The notes under the pieces: model-generated
Database searches by the model: none
What the model saw: only the letters and a program-made list of their open reading frames with translations
Told to the model about the DNA's origin: nothing
Shown here: one piece after another, positions 16,308-24,440 of the stretch
Position numbering within the stretch: the first letter of the stretch is position 1
How the letters are laid out: the number at the start of each line of letters is the position of its first letter
Translations under genes and position numbers: made by a program
DNA from: an uncultured Geobacteraceae bacterium
Lineage (GTDB): Bacteria > Desulfobacterota > Desulfuromonadia > Geobacterales > Pseudopelobacteraceae
DNA: 42,395 nt
Assembly (NCBI GenBank): GCA_903925005.1
Contig: CAIYDX010000223.1
Location: 1 to 42,395 of the forward strand
Reading direction: 5' to 3'

Positions 16308-18539
16308 TCAGCGTTCCTCCACCACTCTCAATTCGGCATCGGCTTGGCGCAACCGCTCGGCAATCGCGAGCGATATCCGGGCGAAGACCTGCACTCCCAG
16401 CGTCGCATCGGCTTTAGCCAGTTCATTGAAACGGGTTCGCGTCAACACATAGAGATCGGCGGGAACCTTGGCTTCGACGTCCGCCGAGCGGATGCCGCGA
16501 TCCAGAAAGGCCAGTTCGCCAAAGAACCCGCCCTGGCCGATGGTGGCCAGATGGTGCCGTTTCCCCCCCTCCAGCGGAAGCATCACCTGGACCGTGCCGC
16601 GCCGCACCAGAAACAGTTCGTCACCCTGATCCCCCTGACGGAAAGCCTTTTCCCCCTGGGCCAGCGTCAGCTCAGTGACACAGGTTTCAAGATTAGCCAG
16701 TGCCGTATCGCTGAACTTGCGGAACAGGCCAAACTCTTTCAGATCAAGCGGCCTCTCTTCACCGGGGCCACGCGCGCTCACCGCCTCCAGAATGCGTTCT
16801 TCCATCCATTCGAGGGCGCTGTCCCTGGTTTCGGTGATCTTGGCCCCATCCCCTTCGCGAACGAGCCCCATCTGCTCCAGATAGCGCTCGATATTCTGCT
16901 GTTTCAGCAGCCCGGAGGGCATGCCGCTGAACAGAAGCTGGCCGCCGCGTTCGGCCAGTTGGGCATGCATCTGTTCAAACAGGTGTACGGCGGTATAGTC
17001 GATGGATTGGACGTAACGCATGTCCAGCAGCAGATAGCGGCGGGTTCTGAGATCCGGTTCCAGCTGGGTAAATAGCTGGTCAGTGGTGCCGAAGAACAGA
17101 TTACCCTGCAATTCGCAGAAGACAGCCTGCTCGCCGTCCCGGTTGAGAATTTCGCGTTCGACATCGAAGCGGCGGGTTTTGGAGGAGATCTGGTTAAGAT
17201 AGCATTTGCGGCGGATAACCGGGCTGTGTACCTGATCGCGGATAAAGAGCAGGATTGCCAGGGCTACGCCGACACCGGAAGCGGCGATCAGGTCGACAGT
17301 CAGGGCGACCAGCACCACACCGGCAATGACGCAGAAATCAAGCCGCCCGGCCGGATAGCCGAGCAGATGAAACATGCTCTTGTCGAACATCCGCCAGGCA
17401 ATCACCAGCAGGATGCCGGCAAGGGCGCCGATCGGAACCCAGGCGATCAGACCGCTCAGCAAAAGCAGGGCCAGCACGACAAAGACACCTTCGATCACAC
17501 CCGACCGGTAGGTGCGGCCGCCGCTGGTAACATTCACCAGCGTGGGTCCCATTGTCCCGGCGCCGGGAATGCCGCCGGCCAGAAACGACGCCAAGTTGCC
17601 GAGCCCCTGGCCGATCAGTTCGCGATTCGAGTTGTGGCGACTGCGGGTCAGGGCATCAAGACCTACGCAAGTTTTGAGGGTATCAATCGAGAGCAGCACT
17701 GACAGGGTAAGTGCGGGAACCAGAATACGGGTAATCGATGCCATGTCGATATGCAGCAGCGAATGGGCCCGACCTGATACGACCTCCAGAAAACTGCCCA
17801 AAGCCTGTAACGGCCCGATGATTAACGGGTTGCCGCGCAATTCGAGCAAGGCCGGATAAAAAGGGGTCAAGGCAAAATAGGCGAGTATGCCGCCGCAGAG
17901 GCCGAGGATAACGGCGGGGATTTTTTTGGTGAAGAGCGGCGCCAGCGCCATAACCGCCATGGTGACTATTCCGACAGCCAGCCCCTGCCATTTCCAGATT
18001 TCCGGCGAGAATAGCCCCTGCGCAAGCGGTGTTCCTTTAGGGAGGCCGAGTAACTTGGGGAGTTGGCTGATGGCGATCAGCAGCCCTACCCCGGAGAGGT
18101 AGCCGCTTACAACCTGATACGGGATGTATTTAATCAATCGTCCGCCGCCGACGATACCATACAGGGTTTGCAGCAGGGCGGCAATCAGGACGGTCAGCGC
18201 CATCAGCGGCATGATGGCCGCCGGCTCAAATCGTGTTCCGTGTTTTCCCGCCATCAGTTCGGCACTCAGAGCGGTCAGAACGGCAGCCGCCGGAGCGCAG
18301 GGGGCCGAGATCAGCCCTCCGGTCCGGCCACAAAAGGAGGCAACCATACCAAGCGCGGCGGCCCCCAGAAGGCCGGCCATGGCCCCCTGCCCCGCATATT
18401 CCTGGCCGAGCGAAGTGAATACCAGAATACCGAAGGCAACCGAAGAGGGGAGCGCCACCAACATGGCAGCCAGCCCATCCCACACCTCATCCATCCAGGA
18501 AGATGGTTCGAATCTCGTATGTACGCTCTGATCACTCAT
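16308..18539 (-). CDS. SulP-family anion transporter with STAS and cyclic nucleotide-binding domains
   Basis: About 743 residues. Residues 1-430 are a SulP/SLC26 membrane domain with 12 to 14 helices (IPGAGTMGPTLVNVTSGGRT is the conserved substrate-site region). A STAS domain follows at about 450-570, including the DMRYVQSIDYTAVHLFEQ core. A Crp-like cNMP domain lies at about 605-735, with GGFFGELAFLDRGIRSADVEA as its phosphate-binding cassette. It probably carries sulfate, bicarbonate or an organic acid and may be gated by cAMP or cGMP. It lies inside the second hyf gene set, between hyfG and hyfI, with 130 bases of AT-rich spacer upstream, which suggests its own transcription. The start is uncertain: ATG at 18539 or GTG at 18548, neither with a good Shine-Dalgarno. 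Confidence 0.9.
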   Translation of the reverse strand: MSDQSVHTRFEPSSWMDEVWDGLAAMLVALPSSVAFGILVFTSLGQEYAGQGAMAGLLGAAALGMVASFCGRTGGLISAPCAPAAAVLTALSAELMAGKHGTRFEPAAIMPLMALTVLIAALLQTLYGIVGGGRLIKYIPYQVVSGYLSGVGLLIAISQLPKLLGLPKGTPLAQGLFSPEIWKWQGLAVGIVTMAVMALAPLFTKKIPAVILGLCGGILAYFALTPFYPALLELRGNPLIIGPLQALGSFLEVVSGRAHSLLHIDMASITRILVPALTLSVLLSIDTLKTCVGLDALTRSRHNSNRELIGQGLGNLASFLAGGIPGAGTMGPTLVNVTSGGRTYRSGVIEGVFVVLALLLLSGLIAWVPIGALAGILLVIAWRMFDKSMFHLLGYPAGRLDFCVIAGVVLVALTVDLIAASGVGVALAILLFIRDQVHSPVIRRKCYLNQISSKTRRFDVEREILNRDGEQAVFCELQGNLFFGTTDQLFTQLEPDLRTRRYLLLDMRYVQSIDYTAVHLFEQMHAQLAERGGQLLFSGMPSGLLKQQNIERYLEQMGLVREGDGAKITETRDSALEWMEERILEAVSARGPGEERPLDLKEFGLFRKFSDTALANLETCVTELTLAQGEKAFRQGDQGDELFLVRRGTVQVMLPLEGGKRHHLATIGQGGFFGELAFLDRGIRSADVEAKVPADLYVLTRTRFNELAKADATLGVQVFARISLAIAERLRQADAELRVVEER

Positions 18540-18558
18540 TGCGGCCACATCCAGTGAA

Positions 18559-18574
18559 ACAGTATTTTTACTGT
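18559..18574. promoter_or_regulatory. Small palindrome upstream of the SulP gene
   Basis: ACAGTA (18559-18564) and TACTGT (18569-18574) with a 4-base T loop lie 20 bases before the SulP start, in the AT-rich gap after hyfG. It could be a weak operator or a transcript hairpin. There is no further support. Confidence 0.3.
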
Positions 18575-18672
18575 GATGTACTCAGTTCCAAGCTTACCAC
18601 GTCATTGCTTTGATACAAGGTTGGTTTTAGCCTTTCATTCCATTAGTTTATTAACTATTAATAACCAAAATT

Positions 18673-20250
18673 CTACAAATCATGTCCTGAATAAGACTGA
18701 TTGAAACTCTTGTTGCAGAGCGGAAAATCGGGGACGATGTTGCCGTGGATCGCCTGTTCGAGCGCCAGCCAGTTGACACTGGACGGATCGCGCACCGCGC
18801 AGCGATTGATCCCCCCCTGCAAACCTGATTGTAGCCAGTAGACAATCTCCCCACGCCACCCCTCAACGACGGCAAAAGCGCTCTGATCAGGGGGAACATC
18901 GGCCAGCGACGCAATGATTTCCCCGGCCGGCAGCGTCGCAATCATCTCGAGTATCAGGCGAATCGAGTCGCGGATCTCCTCAACCCGTACCCAGGCACGG
19001 GCGTGAACGTCGCACGAATTGAGCACGACCATCCGGGGAGGGAACCGGTTGTAGGGGGGGAACGGCGCCTGCAGACGGCAATCGAGCGGCTGACCGCTGG
19101 CCCTGGCAACAAAGCCGACCGTGCCAAGTTCGCGGGCCGTTTCCGCCGTCAGTATTCCGGTTTCGCGCAGACGATCATCCAGTGACGCATTCAGATCGTA
19201 GATCTTTATGATCCGCTCGAACTCCGCCAGCAGGCTGATCATCTCCTCCTCGATGATAGCCGGTCCTTCAGCCGGAAGATCGGCGGCGACCCCACCCGGC
19301 ACGATCCGGTCCATCAGGTAGCGGTGACCGAACAGCCGCTGGTTGCCGCGCAGCAGAAGCTCCTTCACGCGCATGAATTGATAAAAGAAGAAGGTAAAGG
19401 CGGCATCGTTGGCTATGGCGCCGATATCTCCCAGATGGTTGGCGATCCGCTCCAGCTCCAGCATGACCGCCCGCAGCCAGGCTGCCCTGGACGGCACGTC
19501 CGCCTCGACCAGAGCCTCGACCGCGCGGCAATAGGCCATGGCATGAGCAACGGTCGAATCACCCGACACCCTTCCGGCCAGCCGCGCCCCCTCTCTCCAG
19601 GACAGCTGTTCAAAGCGTTTTTCGATTCCCTTGTGAGTATACCCCAGTCGTTCCTCCAGGTTGAGGACATCTTCCCCCATCGCCTGAAATCGAAAATGCC
19701 CCGGTTCGATGATCCCGGCATGCACTGGACCGACCGGAATCTCATAAACCCCTTCCCCTTCCGCCTGAACCCACGCATAATCACCCGCCACACGTGGCAT
19801 CCGCTGAGCGGCGTCAAAGGACTTTCTAAGCGGCCAGGCATCAAGCGGCCAATCCTCGTGCTTGATCCAGGGGCGCAGGTCGGAGTGGACATGCCCGGTC
19901 GGGGTCAGCCCCATCAAGCTCATGATCTGCCGTTCAAAACGGAAGGCGGGGGGCAGTTTTTTCGACAGGCTGGGGAACGTAGGTTCGTCTACCGGAATCT
20001 CGCATTTTACCAGCAGATATTCGGCATCCCGCGCAAAACAGGCCAGCACCGCAAAGTTCCGCCCCAGCAGGGTTTCATCAGCTCCCCACTCGAACGCCAG
20101 CCGTGCGCCGGCCTCTTTCATCAACCAGCCGACATCCTCGAACTGCTCACGCGGGACCAGTATCTGCGGGACGCTTGTGGGATAGGCGCCGCTGCAGATA
20201 GCCGCATTAGTGCCGTAGTGGGTCATGACTATGTCGCGGAGCGAGTTCAC
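18673..20250 (-). CDS. hyfG: Complex 2 HyfG/NuoCD-like large subunit lacking [NiFe] ligands
   Basis: A 525-residue NuoC-NuoD fusion, paralogue of 8429-9949. GPVHAGIIEPGHFRF starts the large-subunit domain near residue 174. The L1 site reads GRVSGDSTVAH, with Ser229 and Ser232 in place of the two nickel-ligand Cys. The C-terminus reads NQSYSGHDL, with Ser519 and Gly522 at the L2 positions. All four ligands are lost, by other substitutions than in complex 1 at L1. The protein stops at the L2 site, so no maturation tail exists. Start is GTG at 20250 with AAGGA nine bases upstream; an ATG eight codons later is the alternative. It follows hyfF by 19 bases. Confidence 0.9.
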   Translation of the reverse strand: MNSLRDIVMTHYGTNAAICSGAYPTSVPQILVPREQFEDVGWLMKEAGARLAFEWGADETLLGRNFAVLACFARDAEYLLVKCEIPVDEPTFPSLSKKLPPAFRFERQIMSLMGLTPTGHVHSDLRPWIKHEDWPLDAWPLRKSFDAAQRMPRVAGDYAWVQAEGEGVYEIPVGPVHAGIIEPGHFRFQAMGEDVLNLEERLGYTHKGIEKRFEQLSWREGARLAGRVSGDSTVAHAMAYCRAVEALVEADVPSRAAWLRAVMLELERIANHLGDIGAIANDAAFTFFFYQFMRVKELLLRGNQRLFGHRYLMDRIVPGGVAADLPAEGPAIIEEEMISLLAEFERIIKIYDLNASLDDRLRETGILTAETARELGTVGFVARASGQPLDCRLQAPFPPYNRFPPRMVVLNSCDVHARAWVRVEEIRDSIRLILEMIATLPAGEIIASLADVPPDQSAFAVVEGWRGEIVYWLQSGLQGGINRCAVRDPSSVNWLALEQAIHGNIVPDFPLCNKSFNQSYSGHDL

Positions 20251-20269
20251 AATAGCTGTCCTTTTATAT

Positions 20270-21718
20270 TCACTTCAATATCTCCACCGCCAGATGAAAC
20301 CAGTTCGCCAGAAATCCGGGGAGATAGATCCCCAGCAGCAGTACCAGCGCCAGATGCAGAAAAACCGGGATATTTGCGGCCGCCAGAGGTTTTTGCCCGG
20401 GCGGAATCAGCCCCGCCACCATCGGCTGGACTTTGCGGAACAGGGCGGCAAAGGCCACCGTCAACCCCAGCAGCAGCAGCGGGGCCAGATACGGCGCCTC
20501 TTTCATCGTGGCGGTCAGGATCAGGAATTCGCTGGTAAAGATCCCGAACGGAGGCATACCGGCCAACGCCATCCCCCCCAGAAACATCCCCCAGCCGACC
20601 GCCGGATTGCCTCTGATCAGACCGCGAATATGCGCCATCTCCTGTGTGCCATGCATCTGGGCAGCGTGGCCGACACTGAAAAAGGTGGCCGATTTGGCAA
20701 GGCTGTGAACGATCATATGCAGCACCCCGCCAAAGGTTGCGATCGGCCCTCCCAAACCGAAGGCAAAGGTGGCGATCCCCATATGTTCGATGGAGGAGTA
20801 GGCGAACAGTCGTTTGATGTCTTTTTGCCGCAGCATCGAGAAAGCCGCAGTCAGCAGGGAGAGCAGGCCGAACCCCATCATGATGTTGCCGGCAAAGCCG
20901 CTGCCGAGGGAACCATCCACCAGCGCCTTGCAGCGGATCAGCGCGTACAGCGCGATATTCAGCAGCAGGCCGGAAAGTACGGCCGAAACCGGAGTCGGCC
21001 CCTCGCTATGCGCGTCCGGCAGCCAGTTGTGCAGCGGCACCAGACCGGCCTTGGTGCCGTAGCCGACCATCAGAAAAACAAAGGACAAGCGCATCACAGT
21101 CGGGTCCAGCTGACTGCTGATCCGGCTCAGATTTGTCCAGAGAAGAGCGTCGCCACCCGCACCCAGCACCCGTTCAGCGGCAAAGTAGAGCAGCACCGTA
21201 CCGAAGAGCGCCTGGGCGATGCCGACGCCGCAGAGGATGAAATATTTCCAGGCCGCCTCGATTGCGGTCGGAGTCCGGTAGAGAGATACCAGGAGGACGG
21301 TCGCCAGCGTCGCCAGTTCCATCGATATCCAGAGCACCCCGAAATTATTGGTCACCAGCGCAATCAGCATCGCAAAGATGAAGAGCTGGAACATCGCATG
21401 ATAAAAACGCATCCGCCAGTGGCCGACCTTGCCATGTTCCCGTTCGACCCGCATGTAACGGCGGCTGAAGACGGCGGTCGTGGTGGAAACCAGGGTGGTC
21501 AGCACGACCAGCGAGATATTCAGGTAATCGACAAAGAAGTAGGCAGAGCCGGAAACACTCCCCCCCTCGCGGTAGACCTGCAGCGCCAGCAGCAGCGACA
21601 CGACAAAGGTCAGCAGGGAACCGCCTATATTGACCTCCGGCGCGAAGCGCCAGTCACCGACAAAAGCCAGGATCAGCGCCACCAGAATCGATATGCCGAG
21701 GAGAGAGAGTAGAATCAT
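20270..21718 (-). CDS. hyfF: Complex 2 HyfF/NuoN-like antiporter-type membrane subunit
   Basis: A 482-residue polytopic protein. The channel Glu is in LWISMELATLATVLLV, the channel Lys in GYGTKAGLVPLHNWLPDAHSEGP, and a further Lys in RQKDIKRLFAYSSIEHMG. These are the residues used for ion translocation in NuoL/M/N proteins. It is the paralogue of 9946-11379. In complex 1, hyfE and hyfF are 4 bases apart; here 1.1 kb containing a DUF559 element and a KilA-N remnant separates them. No obvious new promoter is visible right upstream, so expression of hyfF and hyfG must cross or start within the inserted DNA. Confidence 0.9.
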   Translation of the reverse strand: MILLSLLGISILVALILAFVGDWRFAPEVNIGGSLLTFVVSLLLALQVYREGGSVSGSAYFFVDYLNISLVVLTTLVSTTTAVFSRRYMRVEREHGKVGHWRMRFYHAMFQLFIFAMLIALVTNNFGVLWISMELATLATVLLVSLYRTPTAIEAAWKYFILCGVGIAQALFGTVLLYFAAERVLGAGGDALLWTNLSRISSQLDPTVMRLSFVFLMVGYGTKAGLVPLHNWLPDAHSEGPTPVSAVLSGLLLNIALYALIRCKALVDGSLGSGFAGNIMMGFGLLSLLTAAFSMLRQKDIKRLFAYSSIEHMGIATFAFGLGGPIATFGGVLHMIVHSLAKSATFFSVGHAAQMHGTQEMAHIRGLIRGNPAVGWGMFLGGMALAGMPPFGIFTSEFLILTATMKEAPYLAPLLLLGLTVAFAALFRKVQPMVAGLIPPGQKPLAAANIPVFLHLALVLLLGIYLPGFLANWFHLAVEILK

Positions 21719-21791
21719 GGCTAGTCCCGCTGTCTCATTTTGCCGTGTCCTATTTTCATAAATGTCCCATTTTTAAGATTAATGAAAATCA

Positions 21792-22422
21792 ACCACCCCC
21801 CACCCCCCTCCTTATAAGGAAGGAGGGGGAGCTTTATCCCCCCCTGATTCAGGTTTTTGCCCCCTCCTATTTTAGGAGGGGCTGGGGGTGGTAAGGTTTC
21901 CGCCGTTTATCTCTTCCAAAATCCTTTCACAAACAGCATTCAGATTATCGTAAACATCAGTATTCAGAAACCGAACTACCTTGATATTCAAAGCGCTCAG
22001 ATATGCTGTTCTTACACAGTCATACTCAATCGCTTCGTCACTGAAATGTGAATCTCCGTCAAGCTCAACAGCCAGTTTTTCTGATGGGCAATAAAAATCC
22101 AGAATATATGCCCCGACACTGTGTTGTCTCCGGAATTTATAGCCGCCAAGATTGCTATGCTGCAACATACTCCAGAGCTTTATTTCCGCTGGAGTGGAAC
22201 CGTTTCGCAACTCTTTTCGGCGGGATTTCAATGCCGGTCGGTTATGGAGCATTGAGAACGTTCCTTAAGGTTGATCAAAGGCTACCACCCCCCAACCCCC
22301 TCCTTATAAGGAAGGAGGGGGAGCTTTATGCCCTCTCCATTCCATAAGAGGGCGAGTTTTGGTTTTGGTTTTGCTTCTAGCCCCCCTCCTATTTTAGGAG
22401 GGGTTGGGGGTGGTAAGGTTTC
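21792..22422. mobile_element. DUF559 cassette flanked by duplicated palindromic repeats
   Basis: Repeat A occurs at 21792-21837 and 22284-22329, repeat B at 21861-21900 and 22383-22422. A contains CCCCCTCCTTATAAGGAAGG and B contains CCCCTCCTATTTTAGGAGGGG-like hairpins (inner arms CCCCTCCTA/TAGGAGGGG). A and B are also roughly inverted to each other (ACCACCCCCCAACCCC against GGGGTTGGGGGTGGT), so A-B is a TIR-bounded unit present twice, about 109 and 139 bp, with the DUF559 gene between them. The second B repeat ends in the same GGTAAGGTTTC as the first. No transposase is present; the unit may be moved in trans or by the encoded nuclease. Confidence 0.7.
21872..22252 (-). CDS. DUF559 endonuclease-like protein
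   Basis: A 126-residue DUF559 protein, related in fold to Vsr and other PD-(D/E)xK nucleases. The family core is intact: LWSMLQHSNLGGYKFRRQHSVG, then ILDFYCPSEKLAVELDGDSHF, whose Asp, Glu and Asp residues would bind metal (cited by family). The final residues TTPSPS and the stop are encoded inside flanking repeat B, so gene and repeat have become one unit. Proteins of this type are often found inside repeat-bounded cassettes in bacterial genomes; their role is not settled. It sits inside the second hyf operon, on the same strand. Confidence 0.82.
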   Translation of the reverse strand: MLHNRPALKSRRKELRNGSTPAEIKLWSMLQHSNLGGYKFRRQHSVGAYILDFYCPSEKLAVELDGDSHFSDEAIEYDCVRTAYLSALNIKVVRFLNTDVYDNLNAVCERILEEINGGNLTTPSPS

Positions 22423-22445
22423 GTCTTCCCTGCCGGCATGCTTTT

Positions 22446-22720
22446 TCATCTAATACGCACTAATACTGCTTTCTCCATCGCTCTATTTTTAAACCCCTCG
22501 AATTCGAGGGGTTTAAAATCGATATTATTTAGTCGCTCCCATATACCCAAAATTCAATGGTATTGCGGTTTCTCATCCAGTTCTGGATAACATGATCTGA
22601 TCGATCCGGCTCTTTGTGTTTAGCGATGTCCGTCAGGGAAATAAACTCATCACGGGCTTGATTGAGAATAGTGATGGCGGTTCCTTGAACCTCGATGGTG
22701 CTTTTTTTTGTTTTGCTCAT
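22446..22720 (-). pseudogene. KilA-N domain gene, frameshifted and truncated
   Basis: From an ATG at 22720 (AGGA upstream) the frame reads MSKTKKSTIEVQGTAI, then ISLTDIAKHK and VIQNWMRNRNTIEF, typical of bacterial KilA-N proteins. It then runs to an early stop at 22529. In the next frame, from 22547, the expected continuation GIWERLNNIDFKPLEFEGF follows at once. One missing base in the TTT-TGG stretch (22548-22552) explains the break: restoring it gives IEFLGIWERLNN. The second frame stops at 22446 without the rest of the usual 200-plus residue protein, so the 3' end is also lost. KilA-N genes come from phages and mobile DNA. An ORF of 80 residues starting at 22771 covers only the first part. 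Confidence 0.75.
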
Positions 22721-22764
22721 ATTTTTTCCTATGGGGCAAACTGGTTCATTTTGTACTTCTATAT

Positions 22765-22799
22765 GAAACAATTGTATTTTTATTCAATACAATTGTTTC
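22765..22799. promoter_or_regulatory. 14-bp perfect inverted repeat between hyfE and the KilA-N remnant
   Basis: GAAACAATTGTATT (22765-22778) and AATACAATTGTTTC (22786-22799) with a 7-base loop lie downstream of the hyfE stop (22826) and upstream of the KilA-N start. No T-tract follows, so I favour an operator for the KilA-N gene, or the edge of the inserted DNA, over a classical terminator. Confidence 0.5.
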
Positions 22800-22825
22800 T
22801 GCCGGAATATCTATGTTTCAGAAAG

Positions 22826-23491
22826 TCAATCCGTCTCCTTGAGCTTTGCCATCTGATCCACATCCAGGCTGTCGAAGGTGGTGTTGATATGGAAGAAGAA
22901 GATGCCGAAGATAAAGGCCGCTATCAGCAGGTCGAGCGCCACCCCCAGCTCCACCACCATCGGCATGCCGTAGGTGGCGCTGGTGGCGGCAAAGAACAGG
23001 CCGTTCTCCATCGCCAGAAATCCGAGGATCTGCGTCACGGCATGGCGGCGGGTAACCATCATCAAAAGCCCGAGCATGACCGTGGCCAAAGCGACCGCCA
23101 GGGTGGAGCGGGTCATCAGGTTCGATAGCTCCCGAATCGGCGCGGTCAGATGATAGCTGAAGACCACCAGCATTATCCCGAGCAGCATCGTGGTTGGAAT
23201 ATTGACAATCGCCTCGATATCGCGATGTATTTTCAGTTTGTGCACCAGTTTGTAGAGGATGTAGGGAAGCAGGAACACCTTCATGCCGAGCGTCAGAAGC
23301 GAGGAGATATACAGGTGGTGCTCGCCGCTGGCAAAGCCGATCACGGCGGTGCTGAGCGCCAGAAAGAATCCCTGCCAGGCGAAGATATGAACCAACCCCA
23401 TGATCTTGCGCTGAGCCAACAGAGCAAATGCGGTCATCAGGATCAGGGCCGCCAGCAGGCTGTTTATTTGGGTTGCCAGTGAGTGACTCAT
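22826..23491 (-). CDS. hyfE: Complex 2 HyfE-like membrane subunit
   Basis: A 221-residue membrane protein with six to seven helices, paralogue of 11384-12025. The conserved block VTQILGFLAMENGLFFAATS and VVELGVALDLLIAAFIFGIFF matches the NuoK-like part of HyfE, including the buried Glu residues. It starts with ATG 4 bases after the hyfC stop. It is the last gene before the 1.1-kb insertion that splits the second hyf operon. In the intact first operon the next gene is hyfF. Confidence 0.88.
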   Translation of the reverse strand: MSHSLATQINSLLAALILMTAFALLAQRKIMGLVHIFAWQGFFLALSTAVIGFASGEHHLYISSLLTLGMKVFLLPYILYKLVHKLKIHRDIEAIVNIPTTMLLGIMLVVFSYHLTAPIRELSNLMTRSTLAVALATVMLGLLMMVTRRHAVTQILGFLAMENGLFFAATSATYGMPMVVELGVALDLLIAAFIFGIFFFHINTTFDSLDVDQMAKLKETD

Positions 23492-23495
23492 GACA

Positions 23496-24440
23496 TTACT
23501 CCAGGATGAAGAACGCGATCATGCCTAGCGTTGCCAGCAGGAAAGCGCCCCCCAGGAATTCGGGAAGCCGGAAGATACGCATCTTGGCCAGACCGGTTTC
23601 GATCAGGACCATAACCACCGCCCCGAACAAGAGCTTGATGACCAGCGTGCCGAGCGCCAGCGTCAGCGAACCGATATCGCCGCCGGCTGCAATCCCCCAC
23701 GGACAGAAAGAGGCGATCCCGAGAGCGAAGAAGAGAGTCAGCTTCATCATCCCGGCCCATTCGATCAGGGCCAGATGGCGACCCGAATATTCCAGGATCA
23801 TCGCCTCATGGATCATCGTCAGTTCCAGATGCGTAGCCGGGTTATCGACCGGAATGCGGCCTGTTTCTGCCAAAGCGATCAGGATAAAGGCCGCCAAGGC
23901 AAAGGCGAGCGACGGACGGATCACAAACTCGGCATGCGCCATGACCGACACCATCTGGGTCAGCGAGGTGGAGTTGCTGGCCAGCGATACCGTAAAAATC
24001 GCCATCAGCATGGCCGGTTCGGCCAGGGAGGCGATGGTCATCTCGCGGCTGGAACCCATGCCGCCAAAGGCGGTGCCGATATCCATCCCGGCCAGGGCGG
24101 TAAAAAAACGGACGAGGCCGAACAGCATCACCAGCGCGATGACGTCGGCGGTAGCCGACAGCGGGAGATCAACCGATATCAGCGGGATTATCCCGGCCGC
24201 AATTGCGGTCACCCCGAAGGTCAGATAAGGGGTAAAGCGGAAAAGCCACGACGCATTTTCGGCCAGGACAATATCCTTGCCGAACAGCCGCCGGATATCG
24301 CGGTAGGGCTGCAGAACTCCAGGCGCAGTGCGCCCCTGCATGCGGCACTTCACTACCTTGACCCATCCGGCGAAGGCGGGGGCCAAGCCAAGCAGCAGAC
24401 AGAACTGGAGCAGTTCTATGGCAATCGGATGGAGGCTCAT
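23496..24440 (-). CDS. hyfC: Complex 2 HyfC/NuoH-like membrane anchor subunit
   Basis: A 314-residue protein of the NuoH/HycD family with about eight hydrophobic helices. Signature loops are present: MQGRTAPGVLQPYRDIRRLFGK, GMGSSREMTIASLAEP and RIPVDNPATHLELTMIHE (first one cited in part by family). The reading frame stays open 150 codons upstream, but that part is antisense-like and overlaps hyfB; the ATG at 24440 overlaps the hyfB stop by four bases (ATGA) and is the true start. It should link the HyfG/HyfI redox arm of complex 2 to its antiporter arm. Confidence 0.92.
   Translation of the reverse strand: MSLHPIAIELLQFCLLLGLAPAFAGWVKVVKCRMQGRTAPGVLQPYRDIRRLFGKDIVLAENASWLFRFTPYLTFGVTAIAAGIIPLISVDLPLSATADVIALVMLFGLVRFFTALAGMDIGTAFGGMGSSREMTIASLAEPAMLMAIFTVSLASNSTSLTQMVSVMAHAEFVIRPSLAFALAAFILIALAETGRIPVDNPATHLELTMIHEAMILEYSGRHLALIEWAGMMKLTLFFALGIASFCPWGIAAGGDIGSLTLALGTLVIKLLFGAVVMVLIETGLAKMRIFRLPEFLGGAFLLATLGMIAFFILE

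Noticed and set aside
20225-21712. Long plus-strand ORF of 495 codons opposite hyfF
   Set aside because: It is antisense to a clearly conserved membrane protein and is rich in Q, R, H and G as expected for a mirror frame of GC-rich coding DNA; no motif and no ribosome-binding site.
21792-22422. CRISPR-like array
   Set aside because: Only two copies of each repeat, with a gene between them and no spacer series or cas genes.
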